Assembly: GCF_003573695.1 (NCBI RefSeq)
Contig: NC_039365.1
Span: 84,919,089 to 84,983,088, forward strand
Direction: 5' to 3'
Origin: Papaver somniferum
Lineage: Eukaryota > Streptophyta > Magnoliopsida > Ranunculales > Papaveraceae
Length of the DNA: 64,000 bases
Under the pieces are notes generated by a model. It saw only the letters and a program-made list of their open reading frames with translations. It made no database searches and had not been told where the DNA came from. This document shows, piece after piece, positions 43,834 to 55,896 of the stretch; the first letter of the stretch is position 1, and every line of letters begins with the position of its first letter. The translations under genes were made by a program, and so were the position numbers.

Positions 43834-46700
43834 AGTTTTATAAACTAGAGTCGATTCTCCTTTAACCTTAGGTTTCTATCGAGACCCTGTAGGTTAACGA
43901 CTTAAAGACTTCATTGGGATTGTGAAGCCAGACCCAACTATTTTCTCTGTAGTTGCTTAATCTGATCTTGTTGTTTCTATCGTATTGAGTACAATTGTAA
44001 AATTGGCTCGAGATTAATTTTTCCGATAGGCAAGATAGAAAAGTAGTCGCAAACATCTTCGTGTCATCATTTGTGATTCCGCAATATCTTGTTTTGCTAG
44101 TCGATTAAGATTATTGTGAGGTGATTGATAATTCTAGGCTATTCTTTCGGAATATAAGCGATGGACACATTTTTGTGTCCGATTTGTCTTGATTCTATAT
44201 ATTGTTAGCACCCATTTTTGTACTTATTTTGGTATTTTATGTCTTTGTAGGTATTTTTGGGAAATAAACGTTTTTGGAGAAATCGACTCGAAAAGTTTGT
44301 AAAAGCACCCCAAAGGACACCTACTGTGCGGACTCTCAGTTTGGATAAGGGTCACTCAGTTGATAAGGGGCACCTCACCGCTACTTGCACCTAATACCTG
44401 CTATTTACACCCCATGGCTAATGGAATCCTATTCTGGTTAGGGGGCTTCCCATCTTCATCACAGTTTTGGCGGGAAAACACGTCTTCCACCTGCGAACTT
44501 CTGCATAACTTCCTGGGTCGATTGTGACGAAATTTTATCAGGTTTTATTTGTTGATATGGGTTGGTTGGGCCTGGTATGGTCAAACAGGGATGGTATAGG
44601 ATTTAGATACGCAGAAAAACAAGTTTCCATGGATATCTAGGCGAATCAGGCTATCAGGGAAAGTGAAAGTATATCGGGTTTATTTTGTTGTCTTGGTAAA
44701 TTACGTGACACTTGGGAGAGTGTATTAACGGTGGGATTATATTCTGCTATTTGGGAAGAGTTTGGATGAGAAAGGAAGTTGCGTGAAAGAAAACAGGGGA
44801 GGAGAGAAAGCTACGGGTTTTGTGGACCAGAATTTCAATTGAATTTCAGGGAGATATTGATGGGATTAAGACACGAATATGTTGTGTGCTTTAAAATAGG
44901 AAACTTAGCTGATTTGTTTTGCGGAGAAGTAATCGGGAGTATCTTATATCGGGTTTGGTTTTGATATTTTATGGAAAGATATGTGAAGAAGAGGAAAGAA
45001 TCTCTTATGTGAGATTTGATTCAATCACAGAGAGAGTTTGGAAAGGCTGGATTGACTGAGGAGACGCGTAAAGAAGCTAAAAGTGAGTTATTCTCGTGAC
45101 CTGTGTAGGAAGAAAAATCCAAGATTTGCATGTGAAGAAAAGAAAGATTTATCGAGTTATAATCGGCCGTGGTGGATATATAAGGAGGTGAGAGTCCAAA
45201 CAAGGATCGAGAGTTGGGGGAGCCAACAAGAGGCTCAAGAACGAAGAAAAATAATTGCAGAGAAGTTCTCTGCTGCTGCCAAAGAAGAAGGGCACGAAGA
45301 ACATTGAACTAGCGAAGACGGTCACGAAAACTACGACTGAGAAGACAGACTTATTTACCGCAGTCTTATTATTGTTGTTCCCCTTGTAACAGTCGTTCTG
45401 CAACGCATATATACGTTGCGATTGAACTGTTTTATTCCTTTTGAGTCTCTTCACCTTTGTAAACACCTTATGAGCAATGGAAAAATCTTTTGAACATGTT
45501 TTCGACATGAGGAGCTAAACCCCAATCCCGGGACGACGGAGGAAGCCATGTTTCACAATTGTTTGGTAATTACAATTGATTCTTCATGACTTTTGCACTT
45601 GTTTTAATTTATTTATGATTTTTACTAATTAGTTGTGATTTCTTTTGATGGTGCATGCTTAGACGTAAGATCTTTTGATACCATGCTTGTGATTTACAAC
45701 TAATGTTTTGAGAATATCCCTTGGCAAAAATAAGAGTCCAGGTTTTTATTGATCTATAATTGTTAAAAGAATTAATATTTGAACCTTATGTTATGAGTTT
45801 GGTGGAATCCTGAATCTCAGTACCTCCCGACACCTTGACAAACTTTTGTATATATATTTTCTGTTATTAAGTCTGAAATCAATCTCAACAAGTCCGAGTG
45901 AACGACAACCTATTTACCACTATCTAAAATCACATCAATAAGTCCGGATTATCTATTGGTTCCTGTTCACCTTGATATATCAAAAGACGGAAGAAAAATC
46001 GTAGGTATTTCCGTGGGAGACATATTTATCCATTCTTGTAGAATTTGTGTGTGATACATATTTATTTATTAAATTCTTCGACTTTGGTTCGTAGAAACTC
46101 TTAGTTGCGGGTGAGATCAGCTAAGGGAATCAATTGCGTAGTCTCCTGCTGGGATCAGAGACGTAAGGAGCGCAACTGTACCTTGGATCAGTGTGAGATT
46201 GAATGGGGTTCAACTACAGTCCAGACCGAAGTTAGTTTGTAGTAGGCCAGTGTCTGTAGCGGCTTAATAAAGTGTGTATTCAATCTGGACTAGGTCCTGG
46301 GGTTTTTCTGTATTTGCAGTTTCCTCGTTAACAAAACTTCTGGTATCTATGTTATTTCTTTTCCTCATTATATTTTGTTATATAATTGAAATATACCGGT
46401 TGTACGTTGAATCGATCAATTGGTAAATCCAACCTTTGGTTGTTGATTGAAATTGATTGATACTTGAACATTGGTCTTTGGTATCGTTCAAGTTAATTTC
46501 TCTTGTATTCAATAAGACTCGCAGATTGCTATTTGCTTGAGTAAGAATTGAATTGAGAAATTGAGATATAACTCCCTGGTATGCTTTTCTTAAGATTGAG
46601 TCTGACTGTCTAGTTGATTCTCTTGAAAGTATATTGGAGTTAGTCCATACAGATTGCTAGGAGAATTATTGGGTGAGGTTGCTAGACCCCCACTTTTTCA
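43834..46700 (+). repeat. B-like LTR (F), 3' half, split by a second insertion
   Basis: It begins mid-LTR (CTAGAGTCGATTCTCCTTTAACC, matching B1 from about 27073) and ends CCCCCACTTTTTCA at 46700. No PBS follows, so it is a 3' or solo LTR. Its 5' half should lie beyond element C but is not recognisable in the window. Sequence between 44159 and 45937 is foreign. Confidence 0.75.
44159..45937 (+). mobile_element. Solo-LTR-like insertion in F, flanked by ATAAG
   Basis: ATAAG is at 44154-44158 and 45938-45942, and the uninterrupted relatives have a single copy. The main body from 44213 starts TGTTAGCACCCATTTTTG and ends ATCACATCA, about 1,725 bp, with a TATATAAGG box at 45177-45185. It has no PBS, polypurine tract or coding domain, so it looks like a solo LTR. 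The 54 bp between the left ATAAG and TGTTAGCACC are unexplained; they contain a small hairpin GGACAC-ATTTTT-GTGTCC at 44163-44180. The LTR superfamily is not assigned. Confidence 0.6.
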
Positions 46701-47394
46701 AGGTATATTCTAACCGTAACAAGAACACGGTTGTATTACCTAAACGTTTCTGACTTTACGTCTAAGATTCTTAATCGTTAATTGTTATTACGGTTGGGAA
46801 ACCTAGCCAGGGGTAGGAGGTCTGTTTTTACATAACAGTTGTAGGCATTTACGATAATGCATTGTGAAGAAACGACCTAGCTGTGAGTGCTTAACAATTT
46901 CCATTCTGTTGATTTTTCATCATTGTACTTAGATTTAGACAAAAGGAAATACTAACATTCATTCATACATTCAAATATGTAAAACTTCATTCATCCAATT
47001 TCATAACCAAACAACGAAAATACTATATAGACAAAGTCTTGGATGATAACAAAAAAAATCCATGAAGCAAGATACTAAAGCCACTACAAATAGAATTAAT
47101 CATTCAACGGATTCCTCGACCGATCCAGACTCTGAACCCAATCGTGATGCCTCATCCGAAGCCCCGTCCTCTTTCTCCTCTTCCAAAACCTCTTCTATAA
47201 CTTTAATTTTTATACCTCTTCCATGGCCACCTTGAACTGGAGGTGCTTTTTTACCTCCACGACTTCCATCTCGACTACTATGACCTTTTCCACTTTTATC
47301 AATTGTACCTCGACCACATTTTATACCTCTTCAGGGTTTATTATGCCCTTAACTCGATTCTGGAGTAATATTTTTCAGGGACCATTATATTCTC
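46701..47394. other. Unidentified remnant between F and G2
   Basis: AT-rich DNA matching none of the other elements by eye. On the minus strand, 47357-47100, an open stretch encodes an RG/K-rich segment (RGIKCGRGTIDKSGKGH, SRGGKKAPPVQGGHGRG) followed by an acidic C-terminus (EEVLEEEKEDGASDEAS..) and TGA at 47102-47100. This looks like a disordered protein tail, perhaps of a transposase or a nuclear protein. I cannot assign it. Confidence 0.35.
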
Positions 47395-48262
47395 ACCCAA
47401 ATTAATGCTACGGGTCAGGTCCTCGACCACCCAATTAACTCGGATGAAGATCTTGACAAATCAGTCTCCTTGATCACAAGACAGTTTAGGGATCTTCTAT
47501 TGAAGAGAAGTAAACAGTTTTCAAGAGACAAACCCAGGTCATCAGATAAACCTCACAATCGCGTCCCTTCTAAAACCAGGGATGCTGAAGAGGCTGATGA
47601 CGAGGATATGCCACAGTGCTTTAAGTGTAAAGGTTTTGGTCATTTTAAAAATGAGTTCCAAAATCGTAGAAAATACAATGGGAACAAAGGTCCTGCTGTA
47701 ACACTTGATGAGATGTCTGAGATCTATGATTCTGATGAAGATAGGAAATCAAGTGTTGGTCTTATATGTGAAAACATTGATTTTGATAATCGTAAAAAAT
47801 ACATATATCAACCTTGATGGTTTCGGTGAAGAAGAGAATCCAATCAAGCTGGAAGAATCAATTGACCCAGCCTTTGGAAACTCTGTTTGTAATGTTTCAG
47901 GATCTACTATGTGTTTAGCTGCTTTCACACCACAGATACCTGAATATTATCAAAGTTTGACGTGCTCGTTTTGTTCTCATAAGGGTCATGAACTATCAAG
48001 ATGTTACAAATACAAACATCAAATGAGGCACGCCAACAAACTTCAACGAAGAGCAAATCGATTAGCAAGGAAGCTTAAACTTGCTCAGAAGACTGCTGAG
48101 GTATGTAGGATTTTATCTTCGTCTAAGAAGTTGGTTTCCAAAGACAACATAAGACCATTAGAGAAGAAGGTATGGTCAAATCGCTTTGGTAGACAGAAGT
48201 CAGAGGATTCCTCTCATGAGGAAAATGGTAGACAAATTGTTGTTCACCACAGTACAAATTAA
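47395..48262 (+). pseudogene. G2 gag C-terminal half, frameshifted, two zinc knuckles
   Basis: The frame is open from about 47395 (INATGQVLDHPINSDEDLD) to 47817. Its first knuckle CFKCKGFGHFKNEF has the last Cys replaced by Phe, so it cannot bind zinc normally. A shift near the A-run at about 47795 moves the frame, which then continues 47815-48262 with an intact second knuckle CSFCSHKGHELSRCYKYK (C-X2-C-X4-H-X4-C). A basic region (KLQRRANRLARKLKLAQK) and Ser/Lys-rich end follow. The N-terminal capsid is missing. Two CCHC motifs and a long basic tail fit SIRE-type gag. No pol follows: after a 300-bp spacer comes the 121-aa ORF. Confidence 0.7.
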
Positions 48263-48568
48263 TTGTGTTGTTTGGTAAATCTTGTCTCATGTGCCTGATC
48301 AAAAGAGATAAGATTATGTACCGCTCAGGCTTTAGGAAAAGTTTTTTTCTTAGGTTTGTTTACCCTGTCTATCAAATAAAGTAAAGGGTTATTATCGATA
48401 ATTCTACTCTTTATAGGGTTTAGAGTTGGACGTCCACGAACCTGTTTAAAGGTTGCGAACCCTACATTCCTTTTCCCTCTCTGATATCCTTTATATCTTA
48501 AGACTGCTTGATGAGATTGTGAATTCCACTCACAAAAACCAGTTGTTTATAACTATCCTCTAAGCATC

Positions 48569-48934
48569 ATGTCTTTGGATGGAAAAGATGTCAATATGAT
48601 TGTCAAGCCATCAATCAAGGAAAAAGAGAAGTCTCCAGTAAGTCCTTCCTTGAAAAGAAAGAGGAGGAATACAAGAAAGCCAAGGGTTGTCCCTTCTAAC
48701 TCTGAGAAGTTTTCCGATGTTCTTGATGAGTTGAAGGAATTAAGAAAGGAGATTAGTGAAATAAAGGCTTGCGTTTTAAGATCTTTGGAAATTCAGAAGG
48801 CCCTGGTTCGACATCATCAGCCAAGACAGTTTGTTGGTATTGACTCCTTTCTCTACGAACCTTATATTCCAATGGCTGTTGACGACAAGGAGTTCGGGAA
48901 TGATAAGGAATTTCTCAAAGACATTGTTACCTAA
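48569..48934 (+). CDS. Conserved 121-aa ORF of copia G, coiled coil with basic N-terminus
   Basis: Intact frame MSLDGKDVNMIVKPS.. to a stop at 48934. The N-terminal third is basic, with a nuclear-localisation-like KRKRRNTRKPR patch. Residues about 45-80 (FSDVLDELKELRKEISEIKA) have heptad spacing and probably form a coiled coil. The C-terminal part FVGIDSFLYEPYIPMAVDDK is conserved exactly in the G1 copy. There is no membrane segment. It lies after the gag remnant and before the polypurine tracts, the place of the env-like or extra ORF in SIRE-type copia elements. I do not recognise a named family. G1 lost the start codon, so only this copy could be translated. Confidence 0.6.
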   Translation: MSLDGKDVNMIVKPSIKEKEKSPVSPSLKRKRRNTRKPRVVPSNSEKFSDVLDELKELRKEISEIKACVLRSLEIQKALVRHHQPRQFVGIDSFLYEPYIPMAVDDKEFGNDKEFLKDIVT

Positions 48935-50316
48935 TATGTCTCCTTTTTGGTTTAGTTGGAAGAATAACTAGTGCTTTGAATAGCAATGATTGTGACTACA
49001 CATAGCTACTATTTTTCATCTTCTTGTTATTTTTTAGGTTTATTTGTTTTAAATTCTAAAAATATTTGGAGGATAATGTTTTGCAGTATTTAATCTTTAT
49101 GATTTGTTATATTGCAATTTATTATGGGATTGGTGTTTACGTCCGTGAATTATGTTTGTCCCATACTTTGTAAAAATTAAAGTCGCTCGTGATCGGTATT
49201 CACGTACTGGTAAAAGAATGAATGGAATTTTGACAAATACAAAGGTTAAGCCTATATTGTCAAATATTTTATGGAAGATAGGTTAAAATATTTTGTTTTC
49301 AAGGATTATGTCTATTAATATTGTTATGGAAATAGTGATGGGAAGATATAATGAATCCTTGTGTATTCCGCAGTATTGATCATCCCTGATCCATATTTTA
49401 TGTATTACTGTGAGTCTCCGTAATGTATCTTATGTTGAGCACTATACAACCAAGTTTATTTTTTAGCTTAGTTGTTGTTTCGTGAGGTATGTTATGTCGA
49501 GCATATTGAACTAAATTAATCATCTTGTTTGGTTATTTAGTTATTGCTCCGTAAGTTTTCTTATGTCGAGCAAAATGACAATTAAATTGATTACTTTTGT
49601 AATTAGTTTGGTTGTGTATTCCAATTAGATCAATTATGGGTTCTCTAGTAATTAATCTAGTTGAGTATTTTCGTGTCTCCATAAGTTCTCTTATGTTGAG
49701 CACAATCAATTGAATTGATCACTTTAAGTTTAATTTGATTGTGTATTCCGATTAAATTAATCATGGGTTTACTTGTGATTAATTTTATTGAGTTTTTGGA
49801 TATAGAAAATCATTCTTATGGTTTTTGGTGTCCAATAAAAATCCTTATTTTCTTTTGAAATTAAGGTCGCTCTTGTTGTTCTTTCGGGAATGACATCAAA
49901 TGGGGGAGAGTTCTTTTGAACTTGTGCTTAATGGTCATATCTTGAGGGGTGTGCGGCTGTGGAATTTTTAGAGGGTCTTGTATCTTTAAACTCCTTGATG
50001 AATGCATTTAGCTTCGGCTTTATGATTGCATATAAATTAGTTGGTATATATTTTTCCTTTTGTCATGAAATGTCTCTTTCGGAAATTTCATTATGATTCC
50101 GTTCTTGTACCTTTGCCAATTTTATTGACAAAAAGGGGGAGAATTAATATGTAGTTCATACTACAAATACATATGGTTTTCGGATCATTGTGTAAGGGGG
50201 AGTAGTTTCCATGTGAGATGGAGTATTTACTAAGGGGGAGTGATACATATCACCATAGTATTATTGTTGAAGTTGTGATACAATTGAACTTTGACTGTGT
50301 AATAATACTATGACAC
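48935..50316 (+). other. G2 3' region with polypurine tracts
   Basis: Non-coding, homologous to 15660-17060. AGGGGGAG-type tracts occur near 50144, 50195 and 50234. The final LTR-adjacent tract present in G1 is deleted, so G2 has no normal plus-strand primer. Confidence 0.75.
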
Positions 50317-52456
50317 TACACATTTGGTATTTCGAGCCGAGTATACCTCACCTACCTATATCTCGAAATATGTGTTGGTAAGCTTTTCGCTTCGATCAAG
50401 TTTATCTTTACCTAGTGATGGAAGTCATGATATGTTTCAATCATCTTGAAAATTGCTTTGACGAGAAATGGTGTAGCAACTATATAACGTCCTCTAAGAA
50501 TGTTTCAATGATTGAAATGAGAGTTTAGGTTACATAACCAATGGTGGACATATGCATTGTTGTGGAAACACATTTATATATAAGTCCCATTCCTTGAACA
50601 AAGTTTGCGAACTTTGTTGATCAAGAGAACCGGAAGAATGACGTGAGCCAAGTCCGCGAACTTCCGAAGTTCTTAAACCCGAGAATTTCTGCTGGAGTTG
50701 ACAAACTATTTGCGTGAAGCTCAGTCCGCGAACCCAGTATGCGAACCAGCGAAGTTCTCATTCCCGAGAATTTCTGCTAGAGTTTGTAAACTCTGCCCGG
50801 TAACTTAAGTCCGCGAACCTAGTCTGCGAACTTGAGAAGGTTATATATCTGAAGATGATTTATGAACTTAAACTTAAAAAGTCTAAGAAATGCAGTTTGC
50901 AAACCGTGGCTATAAAAGTTCATGAACCGATTCAAGTGAATCAAATCATCTTTGCTTCAATTATGTCTTGTGTAGTACATAAGATTTCCTTGCAATTGAA
51001 CAACTCCCTAGCTAGTTAGTCTTGAAGTCATTTGAACTATTTATGGCGAGAAGAACATGGTTGATATGAAATGATCACATGGCTAACCTTTTGGTTAACT
51101 ATTGTTGAACCAACAAGTGTATACGTTTGGGTATGGTTAACAAACCTAGAAACGTGCATTGTCAAGTGTGTGTAACAAGCTAAGTTCTCGATCAAACGGT
51201 TGAGAAATATTAGCTTGAATCTAAATCAGGTTTTCATATAACGATGGATATTGATTGGTTTGTTACTAAGGTAACTTAATTGCAAACCCTGATTTGAAAG
51301 ACTATATAAAGGAGACATCTAGTATTGTGCAAAACTAATCCCCACACCTTACGTGTGATACTAGTTTGCGTGCTAGAGTCGATTCTCCTTTAACCTTTGG
51401 TTTTCTTCTTCTAAAACCAGGTTAACGACTTAAAGACTTCATTGGGATTGTGAATCCAGACCGATACTACTTTTATCGTAGTTGTGTGATCTGATATTGC
51501 ATATTTTATCGTACGAGTACAATCATATTGATTGGATTGAGATTGATATCTCTGATAAGCAAGATATAAAAAGTAGTCACAAACATCTTCTTCTCATTGT
51601 TTGTGATTCTGCAACATCTTGTTTCGCTACCATACGATTAAGATTGTTGTGTGGTGATTGATAACTCTAGGTTGTTCTTCGGGAATATAAGACGATATTA
51701 TCAATTGGTTCATGTTCACCTTGATTATTATCAAAAGACGGAACACAACCTTTAGGGTTTATCTGTGGGAGAAAGATTGATCCTTTGATATACTTGTCTG
51801 TGTGAGACAGATTTGTTTATTGTCAAAGCCTGCAATTTTGGGTCGTAGCAAATCTTAGTTGTCGGTGGGATCAGCTAAGGGAATCAAGTGCGCAGTATCC
51901 TGCTGGGATCAAAGGCGTAGGGAGTACAACTGTACCTTGGATCGGTGGGAGACTGATTGGGGTTCAACTACAGTCCAGTCCGAAGTTAGCCTGGAGTAGG
52001 ATAGTGTCTGTAGCGGCTTAATACAGTGTGTGTTCAATATGGACTAGGTCCCAGGGTTTTTCTGCATTTGCGGTTTCCTCGTTAACAAAATTTCTGGTGT
52101 CTGTGTTATTTCTGTTTTCGTATTATATTGTTTTATCTTTATAATTGAAATAATACAGGTTGTGCGTTAGATCATCAATTAGAGTTATCCAACCTTTGGT
52201 TGTTGATTGCCATTGATTGATCCTTGGATATTGGTCTTTGGTACCATCCAAGTTATTCCTTGTGTTTGATTAAAGACTCGCTGATTTCTATTAGCTTGAG
52301 TAAATCAAAACAAGAGAGAGATATTAACTCCTTGAGATACTTTTACCTATATTGAGTCTGACTGTCTAGTTGATTCTCTAGAAAGTATTTCGGAGTTAGT
52401 CCAGAGAGATTTCTAAGCAAAATATTGGGTGGTTGTTTTAGACCCCCGCTTTTTCA
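50317..52456 (+). repeat. 3' LTR of G2, missing about 310 bp at its start
   Basis: It joins internal sequence (AATACTATGACAC) directly to LTR sequence TACACATTTGGTATTTCGAGCC, which in G1 begins at about 17594. It ends CCGCTTTTTCA. The TATA box CTATATAAAG is at 51302-51311. The deletion has short ACAC homology at its breakpoint. Confidence 0.85.
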
Positions 52457-52486
52457 GGGTGTGGTTGTTAGACCCCCGCTTTTTCA
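52457..52486 (+). repeat. Second copy of the G2 LTR terminus
   Basis: GGGTGTGGTTGTTAGACCCC plus CGCTTTTTCA, a repeat of the preceding LTR end and the counterpart of 19730-19759. Here it keeps the CA end. Confidence 0.75.
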
Positions 52487-53022
52487 CTCTTCAAAACTCT
52501 TTTGTTGAGAGTTAATCCTTGCATCATAATCAGCAAGTTTCTCTTCCAAGAAATGTACTTTTTCAAGAGTAGCATCACGATCTTTCTCTAAAAGCTCCGC
52601 TCGAGAAAGACTAGTACATACTTTGTCTTCAAGACTCTGTATTTGTTGTGAGAATTTTTCTTTCATCAAGTTAGGCTCTTCATCGAGATTTTGCTCAATT
52701 CCTTTAGTTTAGATGTTTTTACCCTTGATATTTCATCAGAAATATCAAGCATAGAACTCAAAAAATTCTCGTTATCAAAAATACATTTTTCAGAGTCAGA
52801 ATCATTGATTTCGAATACAGGGCTTAACTTAGTCTCGTCTAGAGAACATTCAGACTTATTCTCAGAAGAGTAAGTAGAACTTGATGAAGAAGCTCCTTTT
52901 AAGCATTTCTTAAAATCAAAACTTTCAACGTCTTGCGATACGTTAACTGAGTCTTTCTTTAGTTTTCGCTCTCGCTTAACTCTACTTGACTCATATCTTA
53001 TAGGTTGGATCGCATCAAACAC
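52484..53022 (-). pseudogene. C'2 gag tail, split by a 79-bp deletion
   Basis: Counterpart of 19757-20368. The N-terminal 100 residues (MFDAIQPIRYESSRVKRERK..) are present. A 79-bp deletion between repeated ATTTTG words near 52692 shifts the frame, so the coiled-coil end (KEKFSQQIQSLEDKV..) is read in a different frame at 52669-52484. Confidence 0.6.
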
Positions 53023-53050
53023 AAATTTTTAGATCTTTTCGTGTTTGCCT

Positions 53051-53062
53051 GCTCTGATACCA
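53051..53062 (-). other. Primer-binding site of C'2
   Basis: GCTCTGATACCA, a perfect complement of TGGTATCAGAGC, two bases from the LTR edge. Confidence 0.85.
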
Positions 53063-53064
53063 AT

Positions 53065-55896
53065 TGAAAAAGCGAGGGTACCCAAATATACCTCAAGCTA
53101 AAACTTTTCCTACCTATAAGTCTTTTCTCCGAAAGTGATTGTCTATGGATTGAGTCGAGACAATACAACTAATCGGTTCACACTTCGTGTGATCGTCTAT
53201 GGATACAAGATCAACACAATACAACAACAAATTATGTTACTTGATAAAAAGGTTCGGACTTAACCAAACACAATAGAATTCACTTATCAAGTAAATAGGA
53301 ATTAACGTTTGTTTAATTTACTTTAATTATACTAAAACAATTATAATGCGGAAATATAAAGTAAATGACACAACAAGATTTTGTTAACGAGGAAACCGCA
53401 AATGCATAAAAACCCAGGGACCTTGTCCAGAATTGAATACTCTCAGGATTAAGCCGCTACACAAAATTACACCTAACTTCGTATAGTTGAGACCAAGAAA
53501 CTAAACCTATAGTTCACCTAGTTCCGTATGTATTCCCACGCCTCCAACTTATAAATAAGTCACGTACTTGGAACAATTCTTTTGGTTCGTATTTCAAACA
53601 GTAAAGGAACCAAAAATCTATTTGGTATCAACTCTATTCAACCAAGTGATATGAGTCGGACAAAGGCTCTTCTGTTTATCTTAACATAAACTCCTTCGTC
53701 GGGTCCTTAGATCTATCTTATGTTCAATTACCGAAGTAATTGTTTAAGATTAAGACAAAAACACTATTAATCCAAAGAATTGTGTTGATGCCGATCTACT
53801 CAATTAATCAATCCAATCTATTACAAGGATAACCCGATTATTAATTGGATCATCTTTTACCGAAACAAGGATTGTGCACACCAAAGATTATGAACCCACA
53901 AATCAGAAATCTTTGATATCTTTTTCATCTTCTTAGATCTTCAATAATAACCCGCACACAATCACTTGAATCTCTTGTGATCAATCATGCACAGAACGGA
54001 GTCTGTTAACAATGGATTATCACAAGATCGTCTTTAGAACTAACAACAATCTAAAGATCCCTGTCGAAACTATGAACTAGTTTGAGTGAATCTTATATCA
54101 TAAGAGAAGATTCTCAAGCATAAAAAAACTAGGTGCAATCAAAGTTCAACCACCGTTAGTCAATCAAATCAATGAAAACAAAAGATAAACCGCAATTATC
54201 TAGTTTCCCACCAACGGTACACGCTAGAGCTTCTCAATCCAAAAAAAGACTTTAAACTGAGCGGCCGTAAGAGATTTCGCCTAATTAGGTTACTCTCCTC
54301 TCCGAATAGGCGGCTACACCAGTAAAAACACAACAAAGAGGAAGCTTGTTGTTACAAATGATTAGTTTGCTAGAAAGGCAAACTTCAAGTATTTATAGAC
54401 AAGGAAGTTTGGACACCAAGGAATTTCCAAAACCGAAAATAATCTCAAGATATTCATTAAAGCACAAATTCGGTTTCCATAATTCCTGGAAATGCTCTGT
54501 CCAAAAATAATGATCGAAATCTGTCAGAAAATCTCTAATTAGTAAATGCACATTACTAATTCTTATTTTCCCAAAAATGAAGTTAATTACCTTAATTAAA
54601 AGATTCTTAACTTATTTATGTTTCGATCCTCGGATTCTCTTCCCTTAGCTATTAAGGATAAACTTTGAACAATTAAAGAAGTAAACATTCATAGCACGTG
54701 TTCGAAGTATGTCGACATCCTTACTTTGTAAGTTCTCTTTCACCCTTACAACCTTGAAACCGATTTGCCACACTTCCAAACAAGTTTAGAATTGGTTCAT
54801 CTGACTTTCAAGAACTATGCGATTGATCAAATAACATTCAATCACAATCATGGGTTTAACGGTTCTACCAAAACAAGTTTCGGTTATACCTTCCATGTAA
54901 GTACTGTGCATAGTCACACTAGCTTTCCAAAATTCGGTTGACTAGGTACTAGGATCGGTTCCCCATATATATATGGCACCTAACTTATATGTGTTGCACA
55001 TGTCCATAGTATCGGTTCCCCTTCGCCTAAAAACGTGTTGCACATGTTCATAGGATCGGTTCCCATTTCTGCTATAAACCTTGCTGCACCTCTACAAGGA
55101 GTGGTTCCCCTTTGTGATGTACTACACCTCTTACTAGGATCGGTTCCCCTTTCCCGTATTTGGTCAGACGTAAAATCACAAACCCGATCATACCATCTCA
55201 GGTGATTACTTAAGATCGGTTTCACTAATAAAAGTCATACCAATACATAAGTCAGTCCTTTGTGAATAGTTCTACCAAGAACACAAACAAGTCGTGAACG
55301 GTTATATTCAATCACGTATATTGGTTGTTCATAAGATATGAAATGAATAACAAAACTAATAACACCTGGCGATTTCCTTTTCGATTCACAAACAAGTTTA
55401 TGAACTTACTTCCTTAGAATACATGTAAAACATTGTTCCCTAGGATGAAATCCTCACCTCATACCCATACATAATCACATTAGCATTCAAATTATTATGG
55501 AGATGTCTTATCTACAAAATTTAATGGTTAAGCAATAAACCTCGTGTTGTATTGCTTAATACTATGTCTATCTAGAGTTCCAATATGCTTCGCAGTTTTG
55601 TTTTCAATATGCACGACTTGAAAGATACGTTAGGGAATGAAACAATTCAAGTCAAATATCACTAACCTCAAGTGGAAGGATGATTGTTGTCGTTGTAGCT
55701 CCTTGCTTCTTGACATCTTCAAGTCTTCGCAATACATGTAATGTCTCATTATCTTAATACTTTCAAGCTAACCTATACGAAGTTGACTCTAGTACATAAT
55801 CAAGCGACTATTAACATGAGTTTTGATTCACTAAAATATGACAACCAAACTTGACATACTAACGCTTGGTGGGTTCAACCGAGAAATTCTCTAACA
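53065..55896 (-). repeat. C-type LTR, copy 2
   Basis: A 2,832-bp LTR, TGAAAAAGCGAGGGTACCC to ..AATTCTCTAACA. The TATA box CTATAAATAC is at 54398-54389 and the U3 AGGATCGGTTCCC cluster at about 54950-55150. As in copy 1 it has a PBS on one side and a polypurine tract (TTCCCCCTTTGTCAATTTTA, 55898) on the other. Confidence 0.85.

Noticed and set aside
44779..45508. Several 60-119 aa frames in the solo-LTR-like insert
   Set aside because: Overlapping in opposite strands, low complexity, inside an LTR with a TATA box; not genes.
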